Source of the DNA: an uncultured Caulobacterales bacterium
GTDB lineage: Bacteria; Pseudomonadota; Alphaproteobacteria; Caulobacterales; Maricaulaceae
NCBI GenBank assembly: GCA_938009235.1
Contig: CALLIK010000004.1
Location: 124,001 to 188,000, forward strand
Length of the DNA: 64,000 nucleotides
Reading direction: 5' to 3'
The notes under the pieces were generated by a model. That model had not been told where the DNA came from, searched no databases, and was given only the letters and a program-made list of their open reading frames with translations. Below are positions 48,484 through 57,034 of the stretch, piece after piece (within the stretch, counting starts at the first letter, position 1; every line of letters begins with the position of its first letter). The position numbers were made by a program, and so were the translations under genes.

Positions 48484-48879
48484 TATCTGGGTGCTCACCC
48501 TATATTAATAACTCTCCGGTCGAGAAAAGTTTAGCCGTAATGGAGTATTGCTTTAGTTCAATGCTCACATGTTTTGATAGTGACGAACAGATCAGTTGAT
48601 GTGGGGCAACTCATCTGTTCGCCGTGCCCGACTCGCGTCGAACGTGATACTTATGTCATGTTATAGACAGGAGTGGGAGTGTTTCACTGTGTAAGATTAT
48701 AAAAAATCTGCCTGAAGTCTCTGAAAAACATGGTTTATTTGGCTTTCACGAGGCGTGAATTACGCAAGTACAGCGCGGGGTTGTTATTAAGGGGGAGTCG
48801 ACTCAATCTGATAATGAATCGTTATCTGTGTTTACGGGCAAGGCTTGCAGTTTTAGATTCGCCATCATAAAACCATTAA
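48484..48879. other. Intergenic region between ccmE and crtY
   Basis: This 396-base spacer holds a strong hairpin at 48584-48621 (annotated separately) and A/T-rich sequence before crtY that probably contains the crt promoter. A short open stretch around 48690-48760 has no start codon. I see no gene. Confidence 0.5.
48584..48621. other. Long inverted repeat downstream of ccmE
   Basis: CGAACAGAT (48584-48592) pairs with ATCTGTTCG (48613-48621), and the inner AGTTG (48594-48598) pairs with CAACT (48607-48611), leaving an 8-base loop and one C-C mismatch. No T tract follows on either strand, so it may be a binding site or RNA-stability hairpin rather than a simple terminator. Confidence 0.6.
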
Positions 48880-50085
48880 ATGAAACATACATCTGATTTA
48901 GTAATTGTAGGCGCTGGCCTTTCTGGACTTATGGTCGCTTGGCTGTGTTTGGATAAAAACCCTGATTTAACCGTCACGTTGATTGAATCTTCGGATAAAA
49001 TTGCTGGAGATCATACTTGGTCTTTTAACATGAACGATATTTTGCCTGATTTGCAGGATTGGGTCAAACCCGTTATCGCGCATCAATGGGACCAATATGA
49101 TGTTAAGTTCCCTAAAAGAGAGCGAACGCTGGATATTACATATTGTACCGGCAACAGCGACACGCTGCGGGCCTGTGTTCAGCCTCATATTGAGAGTGGG
49201 CGTTTAAAGGTTCGACTTAATACGTTGGCTGAGAAGCTGTCTGCTTACGAGGTTATTCTTGAAGACGGTGAAAAACTGACGGCAGCCTGTGTTCTCGATG
49301 CACGTGGGTTTAAAGCCAATGATGATGTTTTCCTTGGATACCAGAAATTTGTTGGTCACGTCATCAAAACCAAAATACCGCATGGTGTGGAGCGACCTAT
49401 TATTATGGACGCGACGGTTGATCAGTTGGACGGATATAGGTTTGTCTATTGTTTGCCTTTTTCAGAAACTGAACTTCTTGTCGAAGACACATATTACGCG
49501 GACGGTCCTGAATTAGAGGCAGACTCAGTTGAGTCTCGAATTTCTGATTATATTGGAGATCGCTTGAAGGTGGATACATATGATGTGATCCGCCGCGAGA
49601 CGGGTGTTTTGCCGATCACATTGGCGGTGGACCCAGACTATGGCACCGACGTTTCAGGTGAAAAAACTGAGGCAGTTAAGCTTGGAATGACAGGCGGGTA
49701 TTATCACGCAGTGACTGGCTATAGTTTACCTGAAGCTGTGAAGAGCGCCAATGTCGTTTATGACATGATTGAACAAAATAAACCTGATTTCAGCGCCGCG
49801 CTCTTACATGAAATGGCGTATCACCGCGTTGACCATTACCATGAAGAATCTTTCCTGAGAATGCTTAATCGGATGATGTTCCGTGCGGCCAAACCAGAGA
49901 AGCGCTATAAAGTTTTGGAACGGTTTTACGGTCTGCCAGAAGACCTCGTTGAACGGTTTTATCGCAACCGCATTTCAAAGGCAGATAAGTTGAAAGTCCT
50001 CATCGGAAAACCGCCAGTGTCAGTATCTAAAGCCATTAGCAATGTCTCTGAATCTGCATTTATCAAGCGCGAGCGTGCGACGTAA
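48880..50085 (+). CDS. crtY: Lycopene beta-cyclase CrtY
   Basis: CrtY closes the ends of lycopene into beta-ionone rings. The 401-residue product opens with the dinucleotide-binding motif DLVIVGAGLSGLMVAWLCL. Cyclase-type features follow (GDHTWSFNMND; VLDARGF; RFVYCLPFSETELLVEDTYYAD; GMTGGYYHAVTGYSLPEA). No good ribosome site precedes the ATG at 48880. It is the first gene of crtY-crtI; crtB lies 7 kb further on. With CrtB and CrtI it predicts beta-carotene or a related cyclic carotenoid. Ketolase or hydroxylase genes (crtW, crtZ) are not in the window. Confidence 0.93.
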   Translation: MKHTSDLVIVGAGLSGLMVAWLCLDKNPDLTVTLIESSDKIAGDHTWSFNMNDILPDLQDWVKPVIAHQWDQYDVKFPKRERTLDITYCTGNSDTLRACVQPHIESGRLKVRLNTLAEKLSAYEVILEDGEKLTAACVLDARGFKANDDVFLGYQKFVGHVIKTKIPHGVERPIIMDATVDQLDGYRFVYCLPFSETELLVEDTYYADGPELEADSVESRISDYIGDRLKVDTYDVIRRETGVLPITLAVDPDYGTDVSGEKTEAVKLGMTGGYYHAVTGYSLPEAVKSANVVYDMIEQNKPDFSAALLHEMAYHRVDHYHEESFLRMLNRMMFRAAKPEKRYKVLERFYGLPEDLVERFYRNRISKADKLKVLIGKPPVSVSKAISNVSESAFIKRERAT

Positions 50086-50177
50086 AGCGCACCCGAACGT
50101 AAGTTGAGGTGTAGAGCCTTAATATGTAAATGAAGGTCTCTGATTCTAGCAATCGCTGGAGTAGATCGAGGCTTCTT

Positions 50178-51731
50178 ATGACTAAAACCACGTCTACACG
50201 TCTAACATCTATCGTTGTCGGCGCTGGTTTTGGCGGTATTGCCCTTGCCATTCGTCTTCAAGCGATGGGCTTTCAAACGACATTGCTGGATAACCGCGAC
50301 AAGCCTGGCGGTCGGGCGTATGTTTACGAAAAAGGCGGCTTTAAATTCGATGGTGGGCCGACCGTCATTACCGATCCTGATTGTCTCAAAGAATTGTTCG
50401 AGGTTGCAGGCCGCGAGATGAAAGACTACGTCGAGCTGCTGCCTGTCGATCCATTTTATCGCTTGCAGTGGGAAGACGGCGAAGTTCTTGATTACAACAA
50501 TGACCAAGATTTCCTCGAACAGCAAATCCGTTCCCGTAATCCTGATGATGTTGCGGGCTACCGTAAATTCCTCGCTTATTCTAAAGAGCTCTATCACGAG
50601 GGCTACGAGAAGCTCGGCACAACAGCTTTCCTCAAGATGAGCCAGATGTTCGCCGCCGCGCCACAACTCGTGCGCCTGCGCGCGGACCGTAGTGTTTACG
50701 CGCAAGTCTCCAAATTCGTCAAAGACGAGAAGACACGCCAACTCCTCTCGTTCCAATCGCTTCTCGTCGGCGGCAACCCGTTTGCCACCTCAGCGATTTA
50801 CGGCCTCATCCATGCGTTAGAGCGCAAGGGCGGCGTGTGGTTCGCCAAGGGCGGCACAGGCGCATTGGTTTCTGGCCTAGTTCGTCTGTTCGAAGACATT
50901 GGCGGCGAGGTTCGTCTCAACGCTGAAGTCACAGATATTCACACCGAAGGTGACCGCGTCACGGGCGTGACGACTGCGGACGGTTGGACAAAAACGGCTG
51001 ATATGGTCGCGTCTAATGCTGATGTTGTTCACACCTATAAGCAGCTCCTCCGCAAACATCCGCGCGGCCAAAAATACGGCAAGGCATTGACCAAGAAGCG
51101 CCATTCTATGTCGCTGTTTGTGATCTATTTCGGCCTTGATATTCCGACGCCAGAATATTTGAAGCATCACATCATCCTGTTCGGTCAGCGGTATAAGGAA
51201 CTCATCGCGGAGATTTTCGGGAAGGGCGGCAAGCTCTCCGATGATTTCTCACTCTATCTCCATGCGCCAAGCGTTACAGATTCTACGATGTCGCCAGAGG
51301 GGAAGTCAGCCTATTACGTCCTCGCGCCCGTGCCGCATCTGGGCAGTGCCGATTTGGATTGGGACGAAATTGGTCCCGCTTATGCGCAGAAGATTTTGGA
51401 CTACCTCGAAGTCCACGCCATTCCGGGTCTGAATGATCATCTCGAAGTCATGCATACGCTGACGCCTTTTGGCTTTCGCGACGATATGAACTCTCATCTG
51501 GGCAGCGCATTCTCGGTTGAACCGATTCTGACGCAATCCGCATGGTTCCGTCCGCATAACCGCGATGACGTGATCTCGAACCTTTATGTTACGGGCGCAG
51601 GTACGCATCCTGGCGCGGGTGTCCCTGGTGTTGTTGGTGCGGCGAAAGCTACGGCGGGCGTTGTAGCAGATGATTTTGTAGATGAACTCTCCGCATTTAA
51701 GGGTGTCACTTACGGGTCGTCCGCGACATAG
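50178..51731 (+). CDS. crtI: Phytoene desaturase CrtI
   Basis: CrtI converts phytoene to lycopene in four FAD-dependent steps. The 517-residue product has the N-terminal FAD motif SIVVGAGFGGIALAIRLQAMG, GGRAYVYEKGGFKFDGGPTVI and the C-terminal family signature NLYVTGAGTHPGAGVPGVVGAAK. I chose the ATG at 50178 (MTKTTSTR), since CrtI begins just before the FAD motif; an in-frame ATG at 50130 is also open. It follows crtY after 92 bases. Confidence 0.95.
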   Translation: MTKTTSTRLTSIVVGAGFGGIALAIRLQAMGFQTTLLDNRDKPGGRAYVYEKGGFKFDGGPTVITDPDCLKELFEVAGREMKDYVELLPVDPFYRLQWEDGEVLDYNNDQDFLEQQIRSRNPDDVAGYRKFLAYSKELYHEGYEKLGTTAFLKMSQMFAAAPQLVRLRADRSVYAQVSKFVKDEKTRQLLSFQSLLVGGNPFATSAIYGLIHALERKGGVWFAKGGTGALVSGLVRLFEDIGGEVRLNAEVTDIHTEGDRVTGVTTADGWTKTADMVASNADVVHTYKQLLRKHPRGQKYGKALTKKRHSMSLFVIYFGLDIPTPEYLKHHIILFGQRYKELIAEIFGKGGKLSDDFSLYLHAPSVTDSTMSPEGKSAYYVLAPVPHLGSADLDWDEIGPAYAQKILDYLEVHAIPGLNDHLEVMHTLTPFGFRDDMNSHLGSAFSVEPILTQSAWFRPHNRDDVISNLYVTGAGTHPGAGVPGVVGAAKATAGVVADDFVDELSAFKGVTYGSSAT

Positions 51732-51767
51732 TCGACGGGTCTAAATTGCCTGAATAGGAACCAACTC

Positions 51768-52280
51768 ATGTCCACACTCTCCATGTCGAATGCCGTTAGC
51801 GCACTTCCAAAATTACTTGGTAATTTGGAGCATATGCTTCGCAAGGGTGAGGCGAATGCCATTGAGCGCGGTATTGATCCTGATGTGTTCCTAAATGCGC
51901 GTCTCGCGCCTGACATGCACCCATTATACAAACAGGCCTTGATGATCTGTGATATGGCCAAAATGGCGCCTTACCGCATCGCAGGCCTCACGCCGCCAAG
52001 CTATGATGATAGTGAGCGGACATTTGAAGAACTTTATGCTCTGATCGCCAAGGCCAAAGCGGATGTTGAAGCCGTCACGGTAGAGCAACTTGATGGCCGC
52101 GAAGGCATTGAATTTATGGTCAAGCTTGGCCCCCGAGGCGAGATGCCATTTACGGGCATCGTTTATTTATCTGGGTTCACAATTCCGAATCTGCATTTCC
52201 ATTCGGCGACAGCCTATAATATCTTGCGCCATAATGGTGTGCCGCTCGGCAAGATCGATTATTTTGGCGGTGGGCTTTAA
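51768..52280 (+). CDS. DUF1993 family protein
   Basis: The 170-residue product matches the DUF1993 layout: an N-terminal helix pair (LPKLLGNLEHMLRKGEANA), the middle LAPDMHPLYKQALMICDMAK and the C-terminal NLHFHSATAYNILRHNGVPLGKIDYFGG. The family is related to DinB-like four-helix bundles, in which histidines can bind metal; several are present here. The function is unknown. It follows crtI after 36 bases and is probably co-transcribed, but a role in carotenoid synthesis is not established. Confidence 0.88.
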   Translation: MSTLSMSNAVSALPKLLGNLEHMLRKGEANAIERGIDPDVFLNARLAPDMHPLYKQALMICDMAKMAPYRIAGLTPPSYDDSERTFEELYALIAKAKADVEAVTVEQLDGREGIEFMVKLGPRGEMPFTGIVYLSGFTIPNLHFHSATAYNILRHNGVPLGKIDYFGGGL

Positions 52281-52299
52281 GTCTAAAATCTGAGCCTTA

Positions 52300-52353
52300 G
52301 GCAAGCGGAAACGCTTGCCGCCCCCGTTGAAACCTCTGTTTCAACATGAGGGG
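52300..52353. terminator. Two adjacent hairpins after the DUF1993 gene
   Basis: GGCAAGCG-GAAA-CGCTTGCC (52300-52319) is a perfect 8-bp stem with a GNRA-type tetraloop. GTTGAAAC-CTCT-GTTTCAAC (52326-52345) is a second perfect stem flanked by CCCC and GGGG. Neither has a T tract. They probably mark the 3' end of the crtI unit and also border RNA copy B. Confidence 0.5.
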
Positions 52354-52359
52354 CGCGGC

Positions 52360-52707
52360 TGATTAGAAATATTAGGCAGGACGGCCCGCAGTGTCGGCAC
52401 CCGCGACGGGATACCGAAGTAAGTAAATTGTTTTACGCAAGTGATAACACTGCGGCAGTGGTTGTAGATGTGACGGTTAGTATTTCCCGCAGTCTGACCT
52501 GCCGACGGACATTAGAGATTTTATCCTCCAAGCCCCGGTTTAAGATCAGGCGGTCAACGCTCACCACATCAAGGCCCGGCACAGTCTGGCTTGTCTTAGT
52601 ACATAATGCACAACCAGATGCTCAACCCCACTATCCCTCGAACCAGTAAATGACGTCTCACCTGTCCAATGTCCGAAAGAACATGCTTAGAATGACACAG
52701 CTTTTGA
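52360..52707 (-). ncRNA. Candidate structured RNA, copy B
   Basis: The complement of this stretch is homologous to 19505-19833 along nearly its whole length, including the shared upstream block (TCAAAAGCTGTG, CATTCTAAG) and a 51-base block (52535-52585) with one difference. The CTGCGG/CCGCAG stem is intact. The terminal hairpin is GGTA-T-CCCG-TCG-CGGG-TGCC, whose outer pairs differ from copy A yet still pair. Peripheral loops differ in length and sequence. The strand is assigned by analogy with copy A. Flanks are unrelated to those of copy A, so the unit has been copied or moved as a module. Identity unknown. Confidence 0.5.
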
Positions 52708-52791
52708 GTGCGTGGATGCAATGGTTGTATTTTCTTGTAGAGTTTTGAAAATCTTGATTTTTAGTTTTTCTAACAGAAGGATTAAACACAT

Positions 52792-52911
52792 ATGCGCCAA
52801 GTTTCCAGAGTAAGCTCTATGTCAATTTACTGCATGTTCATTGGTAACGTTTCTCTGATACGTTATTTCCATACACGGCGCTTAGACTCTGGAAGTGATT
52901 TATATATATGA
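52792..52911 (+). CDS. Possible 39-residue leader peptide before the cytochrome peroxidase gene
   Basis: A short frame starting MRQVSRVSSMSIYC ends with a TGA that overlaps the next start codon as ATGA (52908-52911). A GAAGG lies about 11 bases before its ATG. The following gene has no good ribosome site of its own, so translation of this leader could deliver ribosomes to it. The peptide matches nothing I know, and a frame this short may be chance. Confidence 0.25.
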   Translation: MRQVSRVSSMSIYCMFIGNVSLIRYFHTRRLDSGSDLYI

Positions 52912-54398
52912 AAATACGTGTCGCCGCTACGCTCACCGCATCCTTGTTTTTATCAGCCTGCGGTGGCGGATCAGGGGATACTGTAACGACGCAGACGACG
53001 GCTATCTCTGTAAATCAGGCACCTGTCATAGACACAGCGAACAGTAACCAAACAGCGATAGTTGGAACCGCGTTCGAATATGACGCGACACAAGCAGGGG
53101 AGAGTTTTTCGGATGCGGATGGCGACGCGCTCTCCTATGTCATTGCTTATTCCCCAGCCGCTCAAGGTCTGTCGGACACTGCGGGTGTCATTTCAGGTAC
53201 ACCGTCGGCCACAGGCACAGTGACAATTGCTATCACGGCAAGTGACGGAAATGGCGGTAGTGTTGAGAATCGCTTTGATGTTGTTGTGTCAGCTGCTGGT
53301 ACCGCTCAAACTGCGGTCACGGCCAAATTCGCAGGCCGTATTGATTTGGACAATATGGAGAATTACGAAAATCAAACGGTTCCAAATTATATCACCAAGC
53401 TAGAAACGGGCGGTAATCCTATAACGGACGAGGGCGCGACGCTTGGACGGGTTTTGTTTTACGATACAGCGCTGTCCTTTGATGACAGCGTGTCCTGCTC
53501 TAGCTGCCATATGCAATCGATAGGCTTTGGCGACTCAGATGTCGCCAGTCGCGGCGTCGATGGTGGCGTTACGGGACGTCATTCAATGCGTCTCATCAAT
53601 ACGCAATTCGCCGATGAAGAAAATTTCTTCTGGGATGAACGCGCCGATAGTCACGAAGCGCAAGAGACGATGCCTCTCAGCGATCATAATGAGCATGGCT
53701 TTAGTGGCAGAGATGGACGCCCTGATTTTGCAGATCTCGTTACAAAGCTAGAAGGCTTGGACTATTATCAAGAGCTCTTCACATTTGTTTACGGTGATGC
53801 AGAGGTAACAGAAGGACGGTTACAGCTGGCGTTGGCGCAATTCACCAAAAGTATTTGGTCTTTTGATTCAAAATATGACGTGGGTCGCGCGCAAACAGGT
53901 GATGATGACGTCAATTTTCCTAACTTCACCGATGATGAGAATGCAGGAAAAGACCTATTTATGGGGAGTTCCAATAATGGCGGAGCAGGCTGCGATAATT
54001 GTCACCGCCCGCCAGAGTTTGATATTCGTCCTGGAAGTGACCACAATGGCGTCGTTGGTGTCATGAACGATCCTAATGCGGTTGATTTTACCAATACACG
54101 ATCTCCATCGCTGCGAGATGTGGCGACTCCTAATGGAACGCCGAATGGTCCCTTCATGCATGATGGATCATTGGAGACCTTGTTGGATGTTGTGAACCAT
54201 TATGATGATATCCAAACGCCCATAGACGCAACAGCGCGGCAGCAGTTCCTCAACTCGATCGATAATCGCCTAACCACTAATGGGGATGTTAGAGACTTAG
54301 ATTTGTCAAATGCACAAAAGGCTCAACTCGTAGCTTTCCTGAATACATTGTCTGGGTCGCAGGTCTATACGGATGAGAAATGGTCAAACCCGTTTTAA
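52908..54398 (+). CDS. Diheme cytochrome c peroxidase (MauG/CcpA-like) lipoprotein with Ig-like domain
   Basis: The 496-residue product has a lipoprotein signal (LSAC, C18). A cadherin/Ig-like domain of the 'putative Ig' type follows (about 35-125; VNQAPVIDTANSNQTAIVG, GLSDTAGVISGTPSATGTV). Next is a diheme peroxidase domain with c-type haem motifs CSSCH (197-201) and CDNCH (362-366). Such enzymes reduce hydrogen peroxide or oxidise protein and organic substrates in the periplasm. Maturation would need the Ccm system encoded nearby. The Ig-like extension is unusual for simple peroxidases and is more common in multidomain surface proteins. Confidence 0.88.
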   Translation: MKIRVAATLTASLFLSACGGGSGDTVTTQTTAISVNQAPVIDTANSNQTAIVGTAFEYDATQAGESFSDADGDALSYVIAYSPAAQGLSDTAGVISGTPSATGTVTIAITASDGNGGSVENRFDVVVSAAGTAQTAVTAKFAGRIDLDNMENYENQTVPNYITKLETGGNPITDEGATLGRVLFYDTALSFDDSVSCSSCHMQSIGFGDSDVASRGVDGGVTGRHSMRLINTQFADEENFFWDERADSHEAQETMPLSDHNEHGFSGRDGRPDFADLVTKLEGLDYYQELFTFVYGDAEVTEGRLQLALAQFTKSIWSFDSKYDVGRAQTGDDDVNFPNFTDDENAGKDLFMGSSNNGGAGCDNCHRPPEFDIRPGSDHNGVVGVMNDPNAVDFTNTRSPSLRDVATPNGTPNGPFMHDGSLETLLDVVNHYDDIQTPIDATARQQFLNSIDNRLTTNGDVRDLDLSNAQKAQLVAFLNTLSGSQVYTDEKWSNPF

Positions 54399-54435
54399 CA
54401 CGCTGAAACCGCTTCCGTTCATCGGCACACAGGCA

Positions 54436-54492
54436 TATCCCTCGCATAATGGATGATGCCGCCTGCACTGCGCGATGATGGCATAATGCTTG
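54436..54492 (+). pseudogene. Internally deleted echo of the crtB 5' end
   Basis: Bases 54436-54458 resemble the region around the crtB start (TATCCC, then ATGGATGATG; compare 57115-57136). Bases 54458-54492 resemble an internal part of crtB (GCCGCCTGC, then TGCGCGATGATG, then ATGCTT; compare 57203-57238). The 67 or so bases between them in crtB are missing. The order and orientation match crtB. The longest matching run is short, so this is a suggestion, not proof. Confidence 0.4.
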
Positions 54493-54572
54493 TCATTCTA
54501 GAGTTTGAAGACGCTAGAATTTGTAAGGTTTTTAAAAGTTTGAAATTGGAAGGAAGGAAAGATTTTCAAATA

Positions 54573-54606
54573 ATAAGGCGCCCCTACGGAAGTAAAAACG
54601 CCTTAT
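54573..54606. terminator. Hairpin terminator between the peroxidase and alginate lyase genes
   Basis: ATAAGGCG (54573-54580) pairs with CGCCTTAT (54599-54606), followed by ATTTATTTTG. A weaker 7-bp stem (ATTCTAG with CTAGAAT, 54495-54520) lies just upstream. Both suit the end of the rightward peroxidase transcript; the convergent alginate lyase gene ends 26 bases further on. Confidence 0.6.
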
Positions 54607-54631
54607 ATTTATTTTGTGTTAGTGAAAGAAT

Positions 54632-55477
54632 TTAGTTGAATTCTATCTTGCCGAACTGAATATGCGCACTTCCATCAGAATTCATATATGCACCAAGCTT
54701 GAAATACAAGTCATGATCATCGTCCCAATAGGTATTGTTTAGGTTGATATCTATATCATTTGTTACAGTCGCGCCGTTATTGAAAACATTTTCATAAGAG
54801 AAAGCAATTTGCTGACCATCTATTTTTAAGCGTAATTGTCCATCATAAATCCCCAACAAGAATTTTTTGTAATCATTTAGGCCGTTATCCTCTGCGACAA
54901 AGATATTCATCGCACAACCACTCGAGGAGCTGTCACAAGTCGCTGATTCTCGAATGGTTAAATAATATCCCTTCTTCTTCTCTCCCGTTAGAGAGTCTTC
55001 AAGATTATCTGACCACTTTAAAGCTGCTAAAGGCCCTCTTTGATCTGATGAATCAATATGAATCTGCATAAATGTTACGGTATCTAATTCGTCTGATCTG
55101 CCAATAAATCTCAGCTTGCCAACGAAAGAGCGATTTCCTCCTGCCTCAACATTTATGTCTTCATCTTCGACTCGAAGTTCAGAGCGCCAGCCCTCGTTAG
55201 CCATTAGAAAATTTACGACCTTATCGTCATTGGTTGTATAAAAATGTACATTCTTTGATGAACTACTTCCAATTTGACTTTTGCTATAGCATTGAGCTGA
55301 GTTCGCTCCGACTTGAAGTTTGGCTTTACGCACTTCTGTATGGAATTTTGCACTCGTTGCTCCAGGGGCGCCTCTGTCGGGCTTGTCATCATCGCAGTCT
55401 GCCCAGGCAACTGAAGCAGGTGCAGCCATTAAGGCCGCAGCAAGTAATGTCTTCACAACTTTGTTTTTTGTACTCAT
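54632..55477 (-). CDS. Secreted alginate lyase, polysaccharide lyase family 7
   Basis: PL7 enzymes cut alginate, the main brown-algal wall polysaccharide, by beta-elimination. The 281-residue product has a signal peptide (about 1-26, ending VAWA). All three PL7 signature blocks are present: RSELR (98-102), QIH (138-140) and YFKLGAY (258-264). In the family QIH is linked with preference for guluronate-containing blocks when the middle residue is I, and with mannuronate when it is V. Cysteine-rich additions (ATCDSSSSGC) suggest extracellular disulphides. The gene stands alone with lower G+C than the crt genes. No alginate transporter or other lyase is nearby. Confidence 0.88.
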   Translation of the reverse strand: MSTKNKVVKTLLAAALMAAPASVAWADCDDDKPDRGAPGATSAKFHTEVRKAKLQVGANSAQCYSKSQIGSSSSKNVHFYTTNDDKVVNFLMANEGWRSELRVEDEDINVEAGGNRSFVGKLRFIGRSDELDTVTFMQIHIDSSDQRGPLAALKWSDNLEDSLTGEKKKGYYLTIRESATCDSSSSGCAMNIFVAEDNGLNDYKKFLLGIYDGQLRLKIDGQQIAFSYENVFNNGATVTNDIDINLNNTYWDDDHDLYFKLGAYMNSDGSAHIQFGKIEFN

Positions 55478-55975
55478 TTTATTATCTCCCCGACAACTTT
55501 ATTTTTGAAATAGATGATTTTTATCATTCTATTACATTGCCATAATGTAACGGAGGAGGGGGTGTCTAGATAAATATTGCCTATAGTTGAGTTTATTAAG
55601 CTTTATGCTTGTTAGGGTAGTATTTTTCTAATTGTGAGTTGAAGATGGGATAGTTATTAGTTGATTTCATGGGGTTAACAAAAAAAGTAGTACGTTTGGG
55701 GCTTGGTATTAACTTGGTTAAACGCAGGAAAGCCCGAGAGCTGTAAGATTGAACGTGATGAATTTTCGATAACATCGGTGTGGTTTGACTAGCCAGTTTG
55801 TGGCTCGCTTTATTGCCGACAAAAATGTATTTTTTCGTATATTGAACTTAAAATTTTGTTTTAAATTATAGGTTTAAGGTAATTTACCTATCAATTTTTA
55901 TCTTTGCTGGTTGATAAGTTTCAAGATTTGTACTTGACTAAATCTTTCAGTCCTATGCAGGGAAAGGGGTAAATA
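55478..55975. other. AT-rich divergent spacer upstream of the alginate lyase gene
   Basis: This 498-base region separates the alginate lyase gene (-) from the HEAT-like gene (+). It is strongly A/T-rich and holds two dyads near the lyase start: ATGAT-TTTT-ATCAT (about 55515-55528) and TTACATT-N5-AATGTAA (55532-55550). I see no gene in it. Confidence 0.5.
55532..55550. promoter_or_regulatory. Candidate operator before the alginate lyase gene
   Basis: TTACATT-GCCAT-AATGTAA is a perfect 7+7 inverted repeat, 55 bases before the lyase start codon. Size and symmetry suit a dimeric helix-turn-helix repressor of the GntR or LacI kind, which often control alginate genes. No such regulator is encoded nearby. 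Confidence 0.4.
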
Positions 55976-57034
55976 ATGAAGCCGTATGTTTATGTGTTCG
56001 TCTTAATGCTTGGCATTAGCGCGGCATATTTGTCTCTAGATAGAAGTGGTCCTCAACTGCCTCTTGCCCAGTCCTCTGACCCCGCACAGCTTGTTGGAAA
56101 AAAAGAGGCCTACGTTACTGATTCAAAAATTAAGCCTAAACCTGATTTTATTGAAAAACAGAGCGAAGACACGGCTACAGCTTCATCTACACCTTCATTA
56201 ACGTGTTTAGAGACATGTTTAGATGCGATTCTTTCGGCTCTCATATCAGGCGATTCGCTGACACACTCTCAAAAACTATTGGTTACATCCAACCCTGAAT
56301 TCCTTGTCCATTATCTTCAATATAATCCTAAACATACGGTGGATATAGGTCATTTCATAACCGGGCATATGTCTAAATCACTGGATGATATAGACTATGA
56401 TGAGGCTCTAGAAGATCGTGTTGATATTCTAGAGAGCATTATAACTCTTGTCCCTGCGGATTACCTTGAGCGGATGGCGAGCACACTCATATATTCAAGT
56501 GAGACATCTCAGCGTTTGACAGGTCTGAAACTTTTAGAAAAAGCTTATATAGACAGGCCTGAGACAGAGATGCAGGGTATAAAGGCAAATATGGCCGAAA
56601 CGTTGCGTAATTTAGCGACCTCAGAAACCGACCCAAAGCTTCAGCTCCAGGCGATTGATATTTTGTCTTATGAGAGTCCAGAAGAGGTTGATGAGCAAAC
56701 AATTCTCGTTTTAACAAACCTTTCAACAGGAGATTATTCTGTGGAAGTCAAAAGTGAAGCTTTGATTGCCGCAGCTTATTACGCGACGCCAGAGTCGGCG
56801 GTAATCTCTCAAATTCAGTGGGAGTTAAATAATCCTGTATCCCGAATGCAATCGGCGTCACTCAAGGCATTGGGCCGAATTTATTCGCATACGGGCGTTG
56901 ATGATGTGTCGATGCGGGCGCGCTTATATCAATTAAAACCGGCGTTAGAAGAATATATGCGACGAGAACACGCTAATAAGGACGCTGTAGATTTAGCGGA
57001 TAGCCTGCACGAAGAGTATTTTGTGGACCGTTGA
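55976..57034 (+). CDS. Unrecognised membrane-anchored protein with HEAT-like helical repeats
   Basis: The 352-residue product starts with a hydrophobic segment (VYVFVLMLGISAAYL) that is a signal or anchor, then a polar linker rich in S, T, K and E. The remainder (about 75-350) is alpha-helical, with repeats that resemble HEAT or armadillo units (DPKLQLQAIDILSYESPEEV; SVEVKSEALIAAAYYATPESA; SRMQSASLKALGRIYSH). Two cysteines (TCLETCLDAI) may form a disulphide. I do not recognise the family. A GGAAAGGGG ribosome site precedes the ATG. Function unknown; a periplasmic scaffold is possible. Confidence 0.72.
   Translation: MKPYVYVFVLMLGISAAYLSLDRSGPQLPLAQSSDPAQLVGKKEAYVTDSKIKPKPDFIEKQSEDTATASSTPSLTCLETCLDAILSALISGDSLTHSQKLLVTSNPEFLVHYLQYNPKHTVDIGHFITGHMSKSLDDIDYDEALEDRVDILESIITLVPADYLERMASTLIYSSETSQRLTGLKLLEKAYIDRPETEMQGIKANMAETLRNLATSETDPKLQLQAIDILSYESPEEVDEQTILVLTNLSTGDYSVEVKSEALIAAAYYATPESAVISQIQWELNNPVSRMQSASLKALGRIYSHTGVDDVSMRARLYQLKPALEEYMRREHANKDAVDLADSLHEEYFVDR

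Noticed and set aside
48690..48760. Short open stretch before crtY (NLPEVSEKHGLFGF)
   Set aside because: No start codon and only about 25 codons; not enough to call a gene or remnant.
54453..54635. 60-codon plus-strand frame after the peroxidase gene
   Set aside because: It consists of the crtB echo followed by terminator hairpins; no independent sign of coding.
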